This document shows positions 12,961 through 24,811 of a stretch of DNA of 64,000 nt, in pieces. The notes beneath the pieces were generated by a model that was not told the DNA's origin, made no database searches, and saw only the letters and a program-made list of their open reading frames with translations. The translations under genes were made by a program, and so were the position numbers. Within the stretch, counting starts at the first letter, position 1. Every line of letters starts with the position of its first letter. Source of the stretch: Mytilisepta virgata (Eukaryota > Mollusca > Bivalvia > Mytilida > Mytilidae); contig CM051512.1 of the NCBI GenBank assembly GCA_028015205.1, positions 23,157,139 to 23,221,138 on the forward strand. Direction: 5' to 3'.

Positions 12961-14707
12961 CTTTATGACCCGCCAAATAAGAATTGTTCCCAATTTAATT
13001 TTTTTTAATTAAGGATTGTTTTCGATTTTTGATAAGTTTATACCGCAGAACCTACTTTGAGGAAGTTTACGCTTCAAAAAGTTTAAAAAGTTAAACCGAA
13101 CAAAGTAGATTGTGCAAGTATGTTCCATAATTTAAAACAATCCTTAAAGTTTTATTTTCAAAATATCCAAATTAAATAATACAATATATTCTAACTTGCT
13201 CAATAAATAAAATTGTTTGCTTCAATTCAGATTCAATTAATTGCAAATAAAAACATATGATACAAGTTCTTGCATTTTTATCTACATGCAAGTAATTTTC
13301 ATAACATGTCGTATTGTCCATAGTATCCCACTTCTGGGTCATCATTTGTTCAATTTGTCCTGTATTTGCATTACAGGCCTGGGATCCTTTGGATTATTTG
13401 TATTTTTGTCCTTTTATATTCATCTGTTCCATTTGGTCTGAATACATGCAGGTATCGGGACATCTCCTTCTTTGGATGTCCCAATTACCTTCTGAGTTTT
13501 ATAGAAATAATGTAAGCAAAGAAGATGTCAGTTTCAGATCTTAGGCAGAGCTATGAATATTTACAGTTATAAAGGATAACATCACAAACATTCCAAATGC
13601 CAATTAACATTTGTTATCTCCCGCTAAATCTCCCAAGGAATCAAACTGAAAAACAAGAAGTAACCCGAAGTGCTGGCGGCAGTGACTATAAATGTTGATT
13701 GCTGTGTGGAGTTTGATTGACGTCATGGAACCACTATAAATCGTAGACGTACGAGTGTTTGTGAAAAGGTACCCAGGTAATATAAACTTTGCCCTAGTAA
13801 AAATTTCAACATATCTATCTAAATATCGTGTTATTGCCAAAGTAGTGAATCTTTTGGAATGTTTACACCTGGAATCCCACCTATACTGTAATTTGTATAA
13901 ACAAATAATCTTTATTTACACATTCTGTAAAACACATTTTTCTTAATAGTGCTGTAAGGTCACCTGTAACTTTAGTTTTTATGATAATAACAGTTAATCT
14001 GCTTTTACGTCGGTATTATATTAAAGTAACAACGTGGGTGCAGAATGCTATAATCCAGTAAACAATTAGTGGGATTATTAAGTTCTTCATCTGTTAACAC
14101 CATTGCCTAATTGTGCCAAAATAAATATCTATGAAATGTTTGTTACATTTGTTACATTGATTTTCGTGTAATTTGGCTTTTCTCATCATTATACGTAATC
14201 GATTTATAAATTACACGCCATAATAAACACATGTCGGGTATGTGTGAATGATACAGCACGTACATCATGTCACTATCGAATACATACATTCAACTTGAAT
14301 TAAGACATATTTTTGTCATATGTTTTATATGTATTTACCTTACGTTTATTTATGTTCTTTCTTAAGATAAATGCAAGCATAACTGAAAATTACCTTCCGT
14401 AGACCCTTTAAAAGATAAAGTTTGGAAAATGACTGCATTAATCTTCAGCATTCAATATTAGATGTTATAACGAAATATTTACTTCTGGGAATTATTGTGT
14501 TTAAGTCATACCAACCACAGGAGTATAAGGAAATGCTGTTTTCTCGAAAATTATCTTTGAATATGACAGTGTGAATTAAATGGGTATGATAAATGACAAA
14601 TGCTCTCATAATGAACAACAGTAAAGGCGTTGAGTCCCTTTCACAAATGCTCAACTACGATGAGCCGGAAGTATGGTCTGATTTCTGGTCTTTAGTGTCT
14701 TTTATCT

Positions 14708-14763
14708 ATTGATGTGCTGGAACCAGTTTCAATCCTAGTCATAGGAATGTTTGCGAAACTGTA
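14708..14763. mobile_element. MITE fragment, family M3 (solo end)
   Basis: It contains 'ggaaccagtttcaatcctag' and 'aggaatgtttgcgaaactgt', matching the right end of the elements at 30863-31000 and 40674-40808. Only one end is present. Confidence 0.55.
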
Positions 14764-15784
14764 ACCGGTTTCTTTAATGAAACTTTTTTTCATCATTATA
14801 CATGTATATAGATTCTTTATCGAGCATCACTCGTCACATCCTTTCTTTGATAAACATTATATTATTTTGACTTGTGTATATCTGAAATAAAAATTGAGAA
14901 CATAATTCCTTATACCTTCCTTCTACATGTATATTTTTATACAGTCGAATATCGACCTTAAATTTATACATAATTGTACTCAATTCTATTTCCGTCATGT
15001 ATTAAACTCTTCTGAAACCAACGTTAGACGACTCCGTTTTGTGAACAAGAAGCGGTTAATTTTACTTAGATCTTGTTGCGTGAACGACTTTTATGCACTG
15101 CCTCTTCCTGATAAGGGAATACATATTCATATGTTCCCTTAGGACCTGCGCATTGGTACCAGTGATTGAATAATTAGTTCCGATGTTGACATATCGCAAT
15201 ATTTCATAGATTAACCACAGGATCAGGTAACCTTCGGTTGTCAAATTAATTCCAGAATCGGTCCATATGTCAGATGGTATCATCTAGTTAAAACAAACGT
15301 AAATAATTAATGGCATTGGCCTAGAAAATGAACTAAATATAAGGTCAGAAAACACAATTTATATTAAAATCAACAGATATAAATCAAATAAACCAAATAT
15401 GGAGAAATTTCATTAAGTAATAAGTAAACAGCATCCATCAGCGGACTATGAAAAAAATCGTCTGGTCGATAATAAGTGCAAATCATTTACACGCATAATT
15501 TGGTTTCGGGATCATCAATATTGGCATATATTCACTATTTATATACATAAACAAGAAAAATGGTCTTGATAAAACATATATTTTTTCCTAAAAGAAACCA
15601 ACGATTTTGTATGGTACATTATAAAAATGCCATTACAAATCACATATAAAGCACCTTTGAACATGAATCGTTCTGTTATGGACTCCTGATTCTTGCAGTG
15701 ATCAGTCAATTTTAAAGTTGGTCTGTTTCTGGTGCAGTCAAAAACTCATTTTATTCATACTTATTTTGGGTACATTGTAAACAT

Positions 15785-15866
15785 GAACAAGAGATCCTCC
15801 GTTTTCCTTTCGGGGCATTTTCTAAGAACAAGAGATCCTCCGTTTTCCTTTCGGGGCATTTTCTAA
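15785..15866 (+). repeat. Exact 41-bp tandem duplication
   Basis: The segment 'aacaagagatcctccgtttt' through 'cggggcattttctaa' occurs twice back to back without a mismatch until the last base. This indicates a very recent duplication or gene conversion. Confidence 0.95.
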
Positions 15867-18800
15867 TTAAAATTGTAACATCTTACAAATAAAATGTGTA
15901 TATGTATGTTGCGAAACAGCGCATACGACAATACGACTTTCTTGCTTGCTTTTGGTTTCATAGAGTCTGAATCTTTTGGCCGTATTTGGCCTTTTCAAAT
16001 TTTAACCTTTTTATTGTAATTGTGTGCCTTTACTTTTGTTTGGCTTTTGTCTTTGATACGTTTTAATTGTCCTCTGTCCTTTTAACAGCTCACCAATTTC
16101 CTTTATATTCCTTGTGCTATAAATATACTTCCAAATGTTACATAATAAGTAATAAAACAATTATATTTGTTTATAGATAAATTTTTATGCCTGATAAACG
16201 GCAGAAAGTCCAAGGAGACCATGCCTTCAATAACCATTACAGGTGATAAATTTTTTAAAAGTGGGATTTAAACTCCAAATGTGGACCTTACCTGTATTTT
16301 GTCTACCCCATTTGGACCCGGCCATTCTGGATTTGTTTTAAAAACCAAAAATCTTTCAAACAAAATCAGATCTTTAAACAAATCAAGATATGTTTCACAA
16401 GTCGATCTAGTCTGGAAGAGACCAGTTGTCATATTTTATCGAAAGAAGATTGCAGAAAGGAACTATTTTTTGTTTCGGTCTTCAAGGCTTTATACGGGTA
16501 TCTTGTAGTGGGTCTTGGAATCGAAAAAGTTGTGTGTGTGTTTTTTTTAATATTGAGAAAAAAGCCTTATAATCTTCAAAGTAAGAACTGTGGAATGGAA
16601 TATGAAAATAATGATGCCATATCGGAGATGAGAGTAATTGAGGTCAGTGGCCTTGTCACAAGTTTGATCCTGCTGGACAGCTATACCAATATATTGATTG
16701 TAAGATAGATGAAGGCTATACTTTGTAATAAAATAAGGATTAATATATTTTCTACATTTATGACTTCGGACATATGTTTGAAGGGCGTAATAATGAAATA
16801 TTTAGAATATCAAGTGTTAACTTTGATCAATAAGTGAACACAACCTTGTTTTTTTTAAAATGTTTTCGAATGAAACACATGTCGCCTCTGCCTTCAGCTT
16901 GGTAAGGCGTATTACATGTATGGTCCCATGTTTACCCCTGGTAATGTCTTAATGGACGAGTTAATGTCCAGCTTATGCATTATGCAGAATCGTTTTTTGA
17001 GTGTTTAGTTCTATATTTGTAGGCATAACTTGTCTCAAAACTGTGTCTTAAAGAATACACTGTAAACGCAAGATAGGATTTTCGGTATTTTCTTTTCCTT
17101 TTTTTTTTATAATTTTACCGTTTTTTTTATACCAGACTGGATAAGCTTACTTCTCAAAAGCACTCGACATCAACCACATTTTGAATTGCCGGAGTTTCTC
17201 CTTTTGCTTCCCATTTAATTATTCTGTTACCTGTTTTGTGTTTTTGTTTTGGTTATTGTTCTCGTCTTTGGCTTTGGATATTACCTTCTTCTGGAGATTC
17301 TCGATTCTTGATTCCCCCTATGAGTTTATCTCTCTTTGTACCACGTAACCCTACCGCAAGGTCTCGATCTTAGCGGGACGGTCTTTAACCCTCAACCAAA
17401 CATACTACGTTTTTAACCATCAACCAAACATACTACGTTTATAGAATTACATCAGAAGATAGAACTAATTTCGCGATGGTTAACTTGTGTTTAAGTATAT
17501 TGTTAATGACAGGGTCATACGTCAATGCTTAAATTACACAAAATGGGTTAAATTGATATTATTAAACCTCCATCAATAACAAATCATTATGGTTGTCCAA
17601 ATACACTAATTATGTGATGAGTAAACAATAGCTAATGAGACAAAAGGATAAATTTGACAAAAAAGTGTTAAGAAACGGTTTAATTGTATCCATTATCACT
17701 TTAGTTCCGTTTACTGTAATATTACCACACAACTGTCAACAACTTTGGTTGTTCTTGTGTGTAATCAGGAAAGAAATGCCCGATAAAAGATATAGCTGCG
17801 TGATAAAACGAAAGTTTATTGGGGATGGAAGGGGATAACTGTAAAAAGTGTCTATAAGAACATGTTTGTTATTCTAGAAAACAAGGAAGATAAATGGAAA
17901 TGGTGAGCTGTTAAAAGGGGCATAAAATGACTTAAATGTATAAAATACATAGGTTACACAGTAGCGACACAGGCTCTTTAGAACCTCTAGTTTCTATGTA
18001 GAACGAATAACCAAAATTTAGCGTGTAATATTCTACGATATTGCACTTCATGAAATATTGATTGAAAAATTGATGTAGAAAATAGGCTTATTTGACACTT
18101 AAAAGATCTTGTTTTACAATAAAATTAAGGAATGTTGTCCCTTGCAAAATAAAATATTGCAATCGAAATCTAATGTAAAGTTCATGCAATATATTATTTT
18201 GCAAGGTACAATATTAATGCAATAACTCTTTATTACCCAGCACAAAACATGTCACGTTGACCTCCATTTAGATGACTTTCAAATGTCTTTGAATGAATTT
18301 ATAAAAATGATAAAAATATACATTTATTTAAATATACGTGATGGCTTTTTCGAAAAATAATTCCATTATTTTGCTTTTATTTAGCGTTTAGTATGTATTG
18401 AATTCTTGTGTCCAATTAAACTACCATAAGTATATCCCCAGCAGAGCTAGACTAATACCAATTTTTGATTACATCAGCAGATACGGTCAGAATAACAATA
18501 GAAACAGGCTTAGCTGTGGATATTACGTCGTAAAATGGCTTTATATGTATTGTGATTTTAAAGTAGACTTTACAAAAGAGCTTTTAAATAAATATTAAAT
18601 TGACATTTCCTGATATCATGGCTCAATAACTTAAAGCGATTCTTTATTGTGCAATGCTTTTACATGATTACTCAGTTTTAATTCTATAATGCTGTATTTT
18701 TATATTAAATCATGCAAACCTGAAGTTAAATAAATTTTTCTTTGAAATTCTAAATCGATCCGTATTTTTTTTTTTTTTTAGTTTATAGAAAACCGACGTG

Positions 18801-18873
18801 AATTCTTAAATAAATTTCCATTATACTAACTTATACATACATTATGATACATATAGTCATGATAGTGTGAAGA

Positions 18874-19182
18874 TGGATGGATGAATTATTTTTTAACTTC
18901 CAGTGACAACCAGGTGCATATCACGACGAGAACATGTTGATAAGACAATGGATATGATCCCTGCTTTGTACTAGACGAAACGCTAAGTCGGATTTTTAAT
19001 GTGCTAGCTCACGAGGTAACTGTCCGCAGGAAGACATATCACCTCACTCGGACACATTATACTGACTCCGAGCAGACCAGTCTACCAATTTTAATGTCTT
19101 TAGTTTGACCCGGCCGGGGATCGAACCCGCGACCTTCCGCAATCGGGGCGAGCACGCTACCACGAGACCACCGATGCGGTTG
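18874..19182 (-). mobile_element. tRNA-derived SINE, family S2, copy 1
   Basis: On the - strand the head reads 'ggtctcgtggtagcgtgc' (A-box-like) and 'gcgggttcgatccccgg' (a clean B box). A body shared with 60035-60314 follows ('gacattaaaattgg', 'cttcctg'). A 15-bp target-site duplication, ATGATAGTGTGAAGA, flanks it at 18859-18873 and 19183-19197. Compared with copy 2, about 53 bp is missing after 'attaaaattgg'. It lies some 390 bp before the first visible KCNQ exon. Confidence 0.92.
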
Positions 19183-19573
19183 ATGATAGTGTGAAGAGCA
19201 CGTACATGTATATGCTTTGTAAATGTAAAGTCGAAACAAAGTCATCTGAATTCCAAAATATTGGTATCAGTCCACGCCATTTGCTCCTACCCAGTCAGTT
19301 CCATGTCCACAGAAAATGAAATGTTCCTATGATTATTTTATAACACGCATAATTGTTCCGTTTAAAAATGTTTAAAGTCGTAATAAACGTCGTCTGAACT
19401 CGAAAATATTGGTTCCACTGCACAAAATTTGCTCTTATGAAGTCAGTTCCATGCCCACAGGCAATGAATCTCTCCTATGATCATTTGTAACATGGATAAC
19501 TAAGATCATTTTGCAGCATATAATAAATAATATTTTTGTTTTAGGTTATTATTGAATTTTTCTTATATTTCAG

Positions 19574-19667
19574 GTTTTTAGCGTGTGTTTCGTGTCTTGT
19601 TTTGAGTGTTTTAGCCACGATTGAAGAATTATCAGCAGATGTGATATCCAATGTTATTATGTATATA
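19574..19667 (+). CDS. KCNQ exon: S1 segment
   Basis: This is the first visible exon, 94 bp, preceded by 'ttatatttcag' and followed by 'gtaagt'. It starts with the last base of a split codon, then encodes 31 residues beginning FLACVSCLVLSVLATIEE. It aligns with S1 of vertebrate KCNQ, where the equivalent exon also begins one base before the 'FL' of S1. The 'SVLATIEE' end is closest to KCNQ1 ('SVLSTIEQ'), from memory of the family. A Met is absent, so an upstream exon with the cytoplasmic N-terminus must exist. None is recognised in the preceding 19.5 kb. Confidence 0.9.
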
Positions 19668-19918
19668 GTAAGTTATATTCAAAGTCTTTTGGAACTTAAT
19701 ATCACTTCAAAGTTTACACTGTCCTTGTAGGGTTAGTTTGAAGGCTAGAGTCAGTGTTTACTTTATTTTTTGCGTTTCTTCGAAGTTCTTAATTTCTGTG
19801 CGTTTATGGATTTCATACGTTCGGTGTGTTTATGTGGTTTATTTTGCTCAAAACATTGCTGTCATGAAGTACGGAATTTCCTATTTTTGTTTTGTTGCTT
19901 TTTTTATAATAGCAAACG

Positions 19919-20166
19919 CAGCGAGCGCTATATGAACATATGCATTCTCTACATATGGGTCATTTAGAAAAGTCTTTGTTTAATGGGGGCAGCCATAATG
20001 TTCTACATACTAAGGCTAGAAAAAATTTCGTTAGCCGGAAACGAAAGTAAGGGAAATAACTTGCTTCAAATTATAATTTTAGTGTCAGAATCATGATACT
20101 GGAAATGAGTTTATGGAAAGGGCTATTGCTGTGCTCGCATCATTTGCCACGCTAACAGCATATTAT
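19919..20166 (+). repeat. Dispersed repeat R2, copy 1
   Basis: A 248-bp segment beginning 'cgcagcgagcgctata' and ending 'aacagcatatta'. It matches 30337-30590 in the same orientation with scattered substitutions, at an estimated identity near 90% by eye. Both copies lie in KCNQ introns. There is no coding capacity and no obvious tRNA boxes. Confidence 0.88.
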
Positions 20167-20498
20167 GTATATACCACAGAAACTATAATAATAGCATTAA
20201 GAGGTATCATTTTATGGATTAAGTCTATTACAAACAGTGATGTGAGTTTGGAGATGTCACTCCCAGGTTTTTTATGGGCGTTCATCTTGTAAGTGTTTTA
20301 GATCTAGTGGTGTTTGTTATGATTCTCTTTGGTTTTATACATGTTTTTAATCGTTTAGTTGTGTCCATTGTAGTATGTGTTTGCTGTGTAAGATTCTCAC
20401 AAATTTGGATTTGAACTTGTTGAATTTGTCAAATTTGCCCACTGTTTTATTGCTTCGATTTCAATTTCTGATACATTTTGTACGAATGAATATTGACG

Positions 20499-20853
20499 AT
20501 ATGGTTGCCCATTGCAGTTGTCTTGGTGTGATATGGTTGCCCATTGCAATTGTCTTGGTGTGATATGGTTGTCCATTGCAATTGTCTTGGTGTGATATGG
20601 TTGCCCATTGCAATTGTCTTGGTGTGATATGGTTGCCCATTGCAATTGTCTTGGTGGGATATGGTTGTCCATTACAATTGTCTTGGTGTGATTCTGGTTC
20701 CCCATTGCAATTGTCTTGGTGTGGTATTGTTTCATATTGCAATTGTCTTGGTGTGGTATTGTTGCCCATTGCAATTGTCTTGGTGTGGTATTGTTGCCCA
20801 TTGCAATTGTCTTGGTGTGAATATGGTTGCCCATTGCAATTGTCTTGGTGTGT
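20499..20853 (+). repeat. 32-bp intronic minisatellite, about 11 units
   Basis: The unit is 'atggttgcccattgcaattg' plus 'tcttggtgtgat'. Most units are exactly 32 bp; a few carry one or two extra bases ('gattctgg', 'gaatatgg'). The period is not a multiple of three, so open frames of over 100 codons on both strands (20397-20834 -, 20576-20914 +) cycle through the same peptides in shifted frames. These are not genes. The array is likely to vary in length between individuals (inference from its homogeneity). Confidence 0.95.
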
Positions 20854-21350
20854 TATGTCTAAGTGTTTAAAATTAAGATTTTTAAAAACATATACGTGTA
20901 CAATGTGCTTGTAAAAGAAAATTGGTTGATTATGAATAATTATGTACTAAAATACATATATAAGAAATAGTAAAAGAAAAAAAATAAATAATTAAAGGGA
21001 GAAATAGTGATCACAGTAAAATTACAACTGTATTTGGTGTAAAAAATGTATTATAAATCATATGTATGATTTTAAGCGACCTTTTTAAAAGATGCCACTC
21101 AGACTGTATAAGTTCGCCAAAGTTGTTACAGCAAGTTGCAGTTTGGAATTTCCCACCCTTAAATTAAGTTTGTTTTATCCTTTGCTGTTTGGAATTACGA
21201 GCTAAAACATTTCTGAATGAGTAAGCATTATTGTTATTGATTACAGCAAAGGAGACATATATTGAAAGAATACACAATAAACTGAGTCTACCCGGTGCAG
21301 ACCTTCGTGTAAAGAGAATCAAAAATTAATTTTATCTCTCTTCTTTACAG

Positions 21351-21477
21351 GAACCATTTTTGCTCATATGGCTTATAGCAGAATATATTGTTCGGATCTG
21401 GGCAGCTGGTTGCCGGTCAAGGTACCAAGGATGGACTGGTCGCTTCCGGTTTATGAGGCGTCCATTATGCATTATAG
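21351..21477 (+). CDS. KCNQ exon: S2 and S2-S3 linker
   Basis: 127 bp, with 'ttctttacag' before and 'gtatga' after. It starts in phase 0 and ends after the first base of an Asp codon. It encodes [20 protein letters not shown] and then a basic stretch [18 protein letters not shown]. The acidic residue in 'AEYIVRIW' is the S2 gating-charge counterpart, and the basic S2-S3 loop is the region that contacts PIP2 in this family. The exon length equals that of the matching vertebrate KCNQ exon as I recall it. The 'CRSRY' motif is like KCNQ1 ('CRSKY') rather than KCNQ2 ('CCCRY'). Confidence 0.97.
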
Positions 21478-22468
21478 GTATGATGTCTTAGTCCCTTAGA
21501 CTAAATTTCTCTGAATTTTTAAAAGTTTTTATTCTTTTTCAGTTTTGTCGTTTTGGTATTTAATCTGATTTTGGTCAAAGCTGTGGTACTTAATTAAAGG
21601 GTTACAGAACACATAAGGGAGTCAACTCTTTAAAAATCAGCTGAACGTTTTAATTACATACTATTAATAAAGAGAAATCAAGCTTCTCAATGATCAAAAT
21701 TAGTGTTTGTCAAACTGCTATATATCCAATGAAATTATTCCCGTAAATTATGTGATTTAAATTTCTTGAAATTTTTATGTTTTTGTGAACAGGATAGAGT
21801 AAACAGTTCGTCAAAATGTTATGAAAATTAAACGAGCCAAATCTATTTTAGTAAAAGTGTTGGGTACCCCCTTAATTTTTCTAACTTTAGCACTGTGCGA
21901 ATAAAATTTGTCAGAATGTTTATAGTCAAAATTTGTTATCGAAGAATGGCTGGATCTTGTAGATTGAGACAAATTGTCTAATTCAAGATACATTCAAAAA
22001 TACAACCCAGTGATGGAAATTGTATCAATTTCTTTTAACACAAGCATGGATAATAACTAAACTGTTGTAATAAAAACATATTAGAAATACACGGGAAAAC
22101 TTAAAATACTAAATTAAATGTAAAAAGAACATGTAATTGAATTTTGATGAATTATGCATGCCAACAAACACAATATAAGTGTATAATTATCTATGTACTC
22201 ATCACGGAGGAAAATAAAATGCAATGTAGCGCCTGATCGCATTTAAGACAAATAAATAAATATCGTTCATTTAAATATTGATATTGGAAAGCTGTGAATA
22301 TTTTTTCACAAGTTCAGTTGTATTAATAATGCTGTAAAATTGTGCCAGACGTATCAAGAACGTAAGAAAAAGACATTGAGGTTCCTAGTTCAAATTAATA
22401 CTTATGCGTAGAACAGAGATAAAACATAAGTTTAATTTTCAGATTATTTTTTTCTTTATTTGTTTCAG
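21478..22468 (+). other. KCNQ intron, S2 to S3-S4 exons
   Basis: 991 bp, GT-AG. It contains one copy (about 21597-21845) of a sequence found inverted at about 56725-56935. Nothing else is recognised. Confidence 0.8.
21597..21845 (+). repeat. Dispersed repeat R3, copy 1
   Basis: Phrases such as 'ggttacagaacacataaggg', 'tttaaaaatcagctgaacgt', 'gagaaatcaagcttctcaat' and 'gaaaattaaacgagccaaat' recur in reverse complement at about 56725-56935. It is non-coding. The class is unknown. Confidence 0.75.
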
Positions 22469-22644
22469 ATTTTATTTTAATTACATCCATTATTATAATA
22501 TTATTGGTTGGCTCATTAAGTTCAGCATTTGCCGCTACATCATTGAGGGGCTTAAGGTTCTTCCAAATTTTAAGGATGGTTCGCATGGACCGGAGAGGAG
22601 GTTCATGGAAACTACTTGGTTCTGTGATATGGGCGCACAGACAG
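22469..22644 (+). CDS. KCNQ exon: S3 and S4 voltage sensor
   Basis: 176 bp, with 'tttgtttcag' before and 'gtttgt' after. Its first two bases complete the Asp codon, and it ends in phase 0. S3 is the hydrophobic stretch beginning [16 protein letters not shown]4 is [19 protein letters not shown], with arginines at R1, R2, R4, R5 and R6 and the family's Gln at the third position. '[16 protein letters not shown]' forms the S4-S5 linker and is close to KCNQ1 ('LLGSVVFIHRQ'). The length equals the vertebrate KCNQ2-type exon as I recall it; KCNQ1 splits it in two. Short open frames overlapping on the - strand are shadows. Confidence 0.98.
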
Positions 22645-23443
22645 GTTTGTAACATACTTTTTAGAATAACTAACAAAAGCTGCAAATAGTAGTTTGTTAT
22701 GAGGACTGACACTATAAGGATACAGGAACAATAAAATGGATAACAGGGAAGGTTAATTATGACATACCAACCAATCGACGTCATCCAACAGACAGAAGGG
22801 TTACTAATGATATACCAACCAATCAGGATCATCCAACAGAAAGAACCCCTTACAATAAAATAACATAAAAGGGGACAACACACAAACATTAACACAACAG
22901 AGAGTCAGGATAGTCTGACTTAGTACAGAAACTTGACAGTGGCAGGCTTAGACCGGTTTTTGTGTGTACCCCCCTTTCTTGGTATATACAAGCACCTACA
23001 ACAAGGTGATAATGCTCAACATTTGAGGAAGACTGGATCCGTGTAAAACACACTATGTTAACGTTTTCTGGAAAAAAAGTTAAGATAGCATTAATCTTGC
23101 CGCTTTCTAAGATCATCATAGCAAAAAGAATATTCACACCTTCTACATTACATCTTTGCCTATATTTCCACGTAAAGGCCAATTAACCGAATGCTTGCTA
23201 CATCAGTGTACATGAAAAATATTTAACTGTCAGCATAAATCATGAAAATTCACATTTTTTCAAATATATGAATACTGCCATACAAAACTTATCGTACAAG
23301 AAACATCGTACTTATATGATATTCCGTATTTTGTGAATTTTCATATGATACACATGCAAATGTCAGATTTTACATATTAAAATTAGTAGGAATTTAGCCG
23401 CTAATTCAGAGAAGTAAATTATATGTTTGTATTTTTTTTCCAG
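22645..23443 (+). other. KCNQ intron, S4 to S5 exons
   Basis: 799 bp, GT-AG. It holds a diverged tandem duplication at about 22750-22850 in which 'ataccaaccaatc...catccaacag' occurs twice. No exon is recognised. Confidence 0.8.
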
Positions 23444-23572
23444 GAGCTGTTAACAACTTTGTATATAGGAATTTTAGGTTTATTATTTTTCTCCTTCCTC
23501 GTATTTCTCGCCGAAAAAGATTCTGATAAGCCAAAGTTAAAGACTTTTGCCGACGCCATATGGTGGGGTGTG
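23444..23572 (+). CDS. KCNQ exon: S5 and pore turret
   Basis: 129 bp, 43 codons, phase 0 at both ends, with 'tttttttccag' before and 'gtaagt' after. It begins [18 protein letters not shown] and ends [10 protein letters not shown] at the pore helix. The residue before 'YIG' is Leu (residue 138 of the visible protein). KCNQ2-5 carry Trp here, the retigabine anchor, whereas KCNQ1 carries Leu. The turret between them, [11 protein letters not shown], is short and charged. Confidence 0.97.
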
Positions 23573-24811
23573 GTAAGTTTACTTATAAAGACAGTTCTTA
23601 CAATGAGGTCAAAATGTTTGGTAAAGTATATGATAAACTGACTCAGGCAGTGTTAGAACATATTATTCAAAAGCGAAGTCGGCATGCAGCGCAGATGTTG
23701 TTGTTCTTTATCGTGTAAATCGCTACATAAGTCATACAGTAGCTAATAGCCTAAGGAGAGATGAAGACGACTTACTGAACTTGGCAAAATATTAACCAAC
23801 TTCAAAAATTCTATTATTTTCGTCCAATCACAGAAGAGATAGTTGAAAACGCCCAGTCTGTTACCAAAGTCAAGCGTCTCTAAGTTCATAGGGTAAAAAT
23901 CGAACCTACATGTATAGATTGCGTTAGAAAAAAAATAATAACAAATTCCCCGTATAGTTGACTTTTACTGGATCTTTGTCTACCTTAATTAAGCCTGTTA
24001 AATTGTGTTTCTCTCGACTAAAATGTATTTAGAAATGTTATCTTTCCAAATTTTATGCCAGGGGTGTATCCGTTGGTGAAGTTTGACAGAGAAATGAGCA
24101 TTAATAGCAACACATTTAGTAACTTATTTACATTACGTGTAACGTTTCTCGGTCTTCAGTCCTACAGATAAGTCATTATTATTTACACACATCATGATGT
24201 ATTTTACAGAAAGACTGGTATCAAAGTGTTATCAATATTATATATGAAATAATCTCTTTCAAAATGTTAAAATGGTAACAAATAGGAAAGGTCAATAATG
24301 ACAAGCAAATCAGGGAAAATCCTGACAGTGTACAATTCTTCAAAACTGCAGGGCCAAAATGACTGAACACAGTAACAACAGAGAAACAATATCAAAATAA
24401 GTCTCATGTTCAAGGACGCAGAACATTTATACATACATGTAAGAAGTAACTACATCATTTTCTAAGTTATATCAAATGTTGGACATATTTTGTTTTTTTC
24501 GGCCTTGTTTAATTGTTTTTTGGTTTGGTATTTTATGTTTTGTGTTAAATTTTTGTCGTTTGGTTTAATTTTAGAAAAGAATTCTTCTCTGTTGAAAAAA
24601 TAAACAAAAAACACACTATAGTTGACTCTCGTTATCTCAAGGCGGACAGGACCAAAAAAAGATAGTTTGAGATAACAGGAGTTTGAGATATCAGGAGGAA
24701 ATATAGTGCAACGTTTAATTTAGGGACCAAAACATTACTTTGAGATACAGAAGTTTTGAGATAAAAGAGTTTGAGATAACGAGAGTCAACTGTATTTTAC
24801 ATTTTTTTCAG
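23573..24811 (+). other. KCNQ intron, S5 to pore exons
   Basis: 1239 bp, GT-AG. A roughly 178-bp MITE (24617-24794) ends only 17 bp before the pore exon, so its right terminal repeat lies inside the branch-point and polypyrimidine region. Confidence 0.85.
24617..24794. mobile_element. MITE with 23-bp terminal inverted repeats
   Basis: The left end 'tagttgactctcgttatctc' and the right end 'gagataacgagagtcaactg' are near-perfect reverse complements bounded by TA. The interior repeats 'tttgagat(a)a' several times. This resembles short non-autonomous elements of the Tc1/mariner superfamily. It abuts the acceptor of the KCNQ pore exon. Confidence 0.8.

Larger units (their letters stand above)
11360..18858. 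other. Gene-free stretch with small duplications
   Basis: No exon is recognised. Structures seen are a diverged duplication (11985-12145 and 12793-12960), a MITE end (14708-14763), an exact 41-bp duplication (15785-15866) and a 30-bp duplication at about 17385-17440. It probably belongs to KCNQ intron 1 or to upstream DNA. The expected N-terminal KCNQ motif before S1 was looked for on the + strand and not seen. Confidence 0.5.
19668..21350 (+). other. KCNQ intron, S1 to S2 exons
   Basis: 1683 bp, GT-AG. It carries a roughly 250-bp dispersed repeat (19919-20166) and an 11-copy 32-bp minisatellite (20499-20853). The acceptor is 'tctcttctttacag'. No further exon is seen. Confidence 0.85.

Noticed and set aside
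16281..16508. 'WKRPVVIFYRKK' segment as the missing KCNQ N-terminal exon
   Set aside because: It superficially recalls the 'ERP' motif before S1, but the surrounding residues do not match and there is no donor in the needed phase.
19057..19245. tRNA gene or small protein on the - strand at 19.1 kb
   Set aside because: The A and B boxes belong to a SINE with target-site duplication. No complete cloverleaf follows, and the peptide reads the SINE.
20397..20914. Open frames of 102-145 codons on both strands
   Set aside because: They are translations of a 32-bp minisatellite. The same peptide recurs in shifted frames on both strands, with no splice or start context.
22395..22895. 166-codon - strand open frame
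   Set aside because: It is antisense to the S3-S4 exon and the following intron duplication, and has no domain features beyond hydrophobic chance translation.
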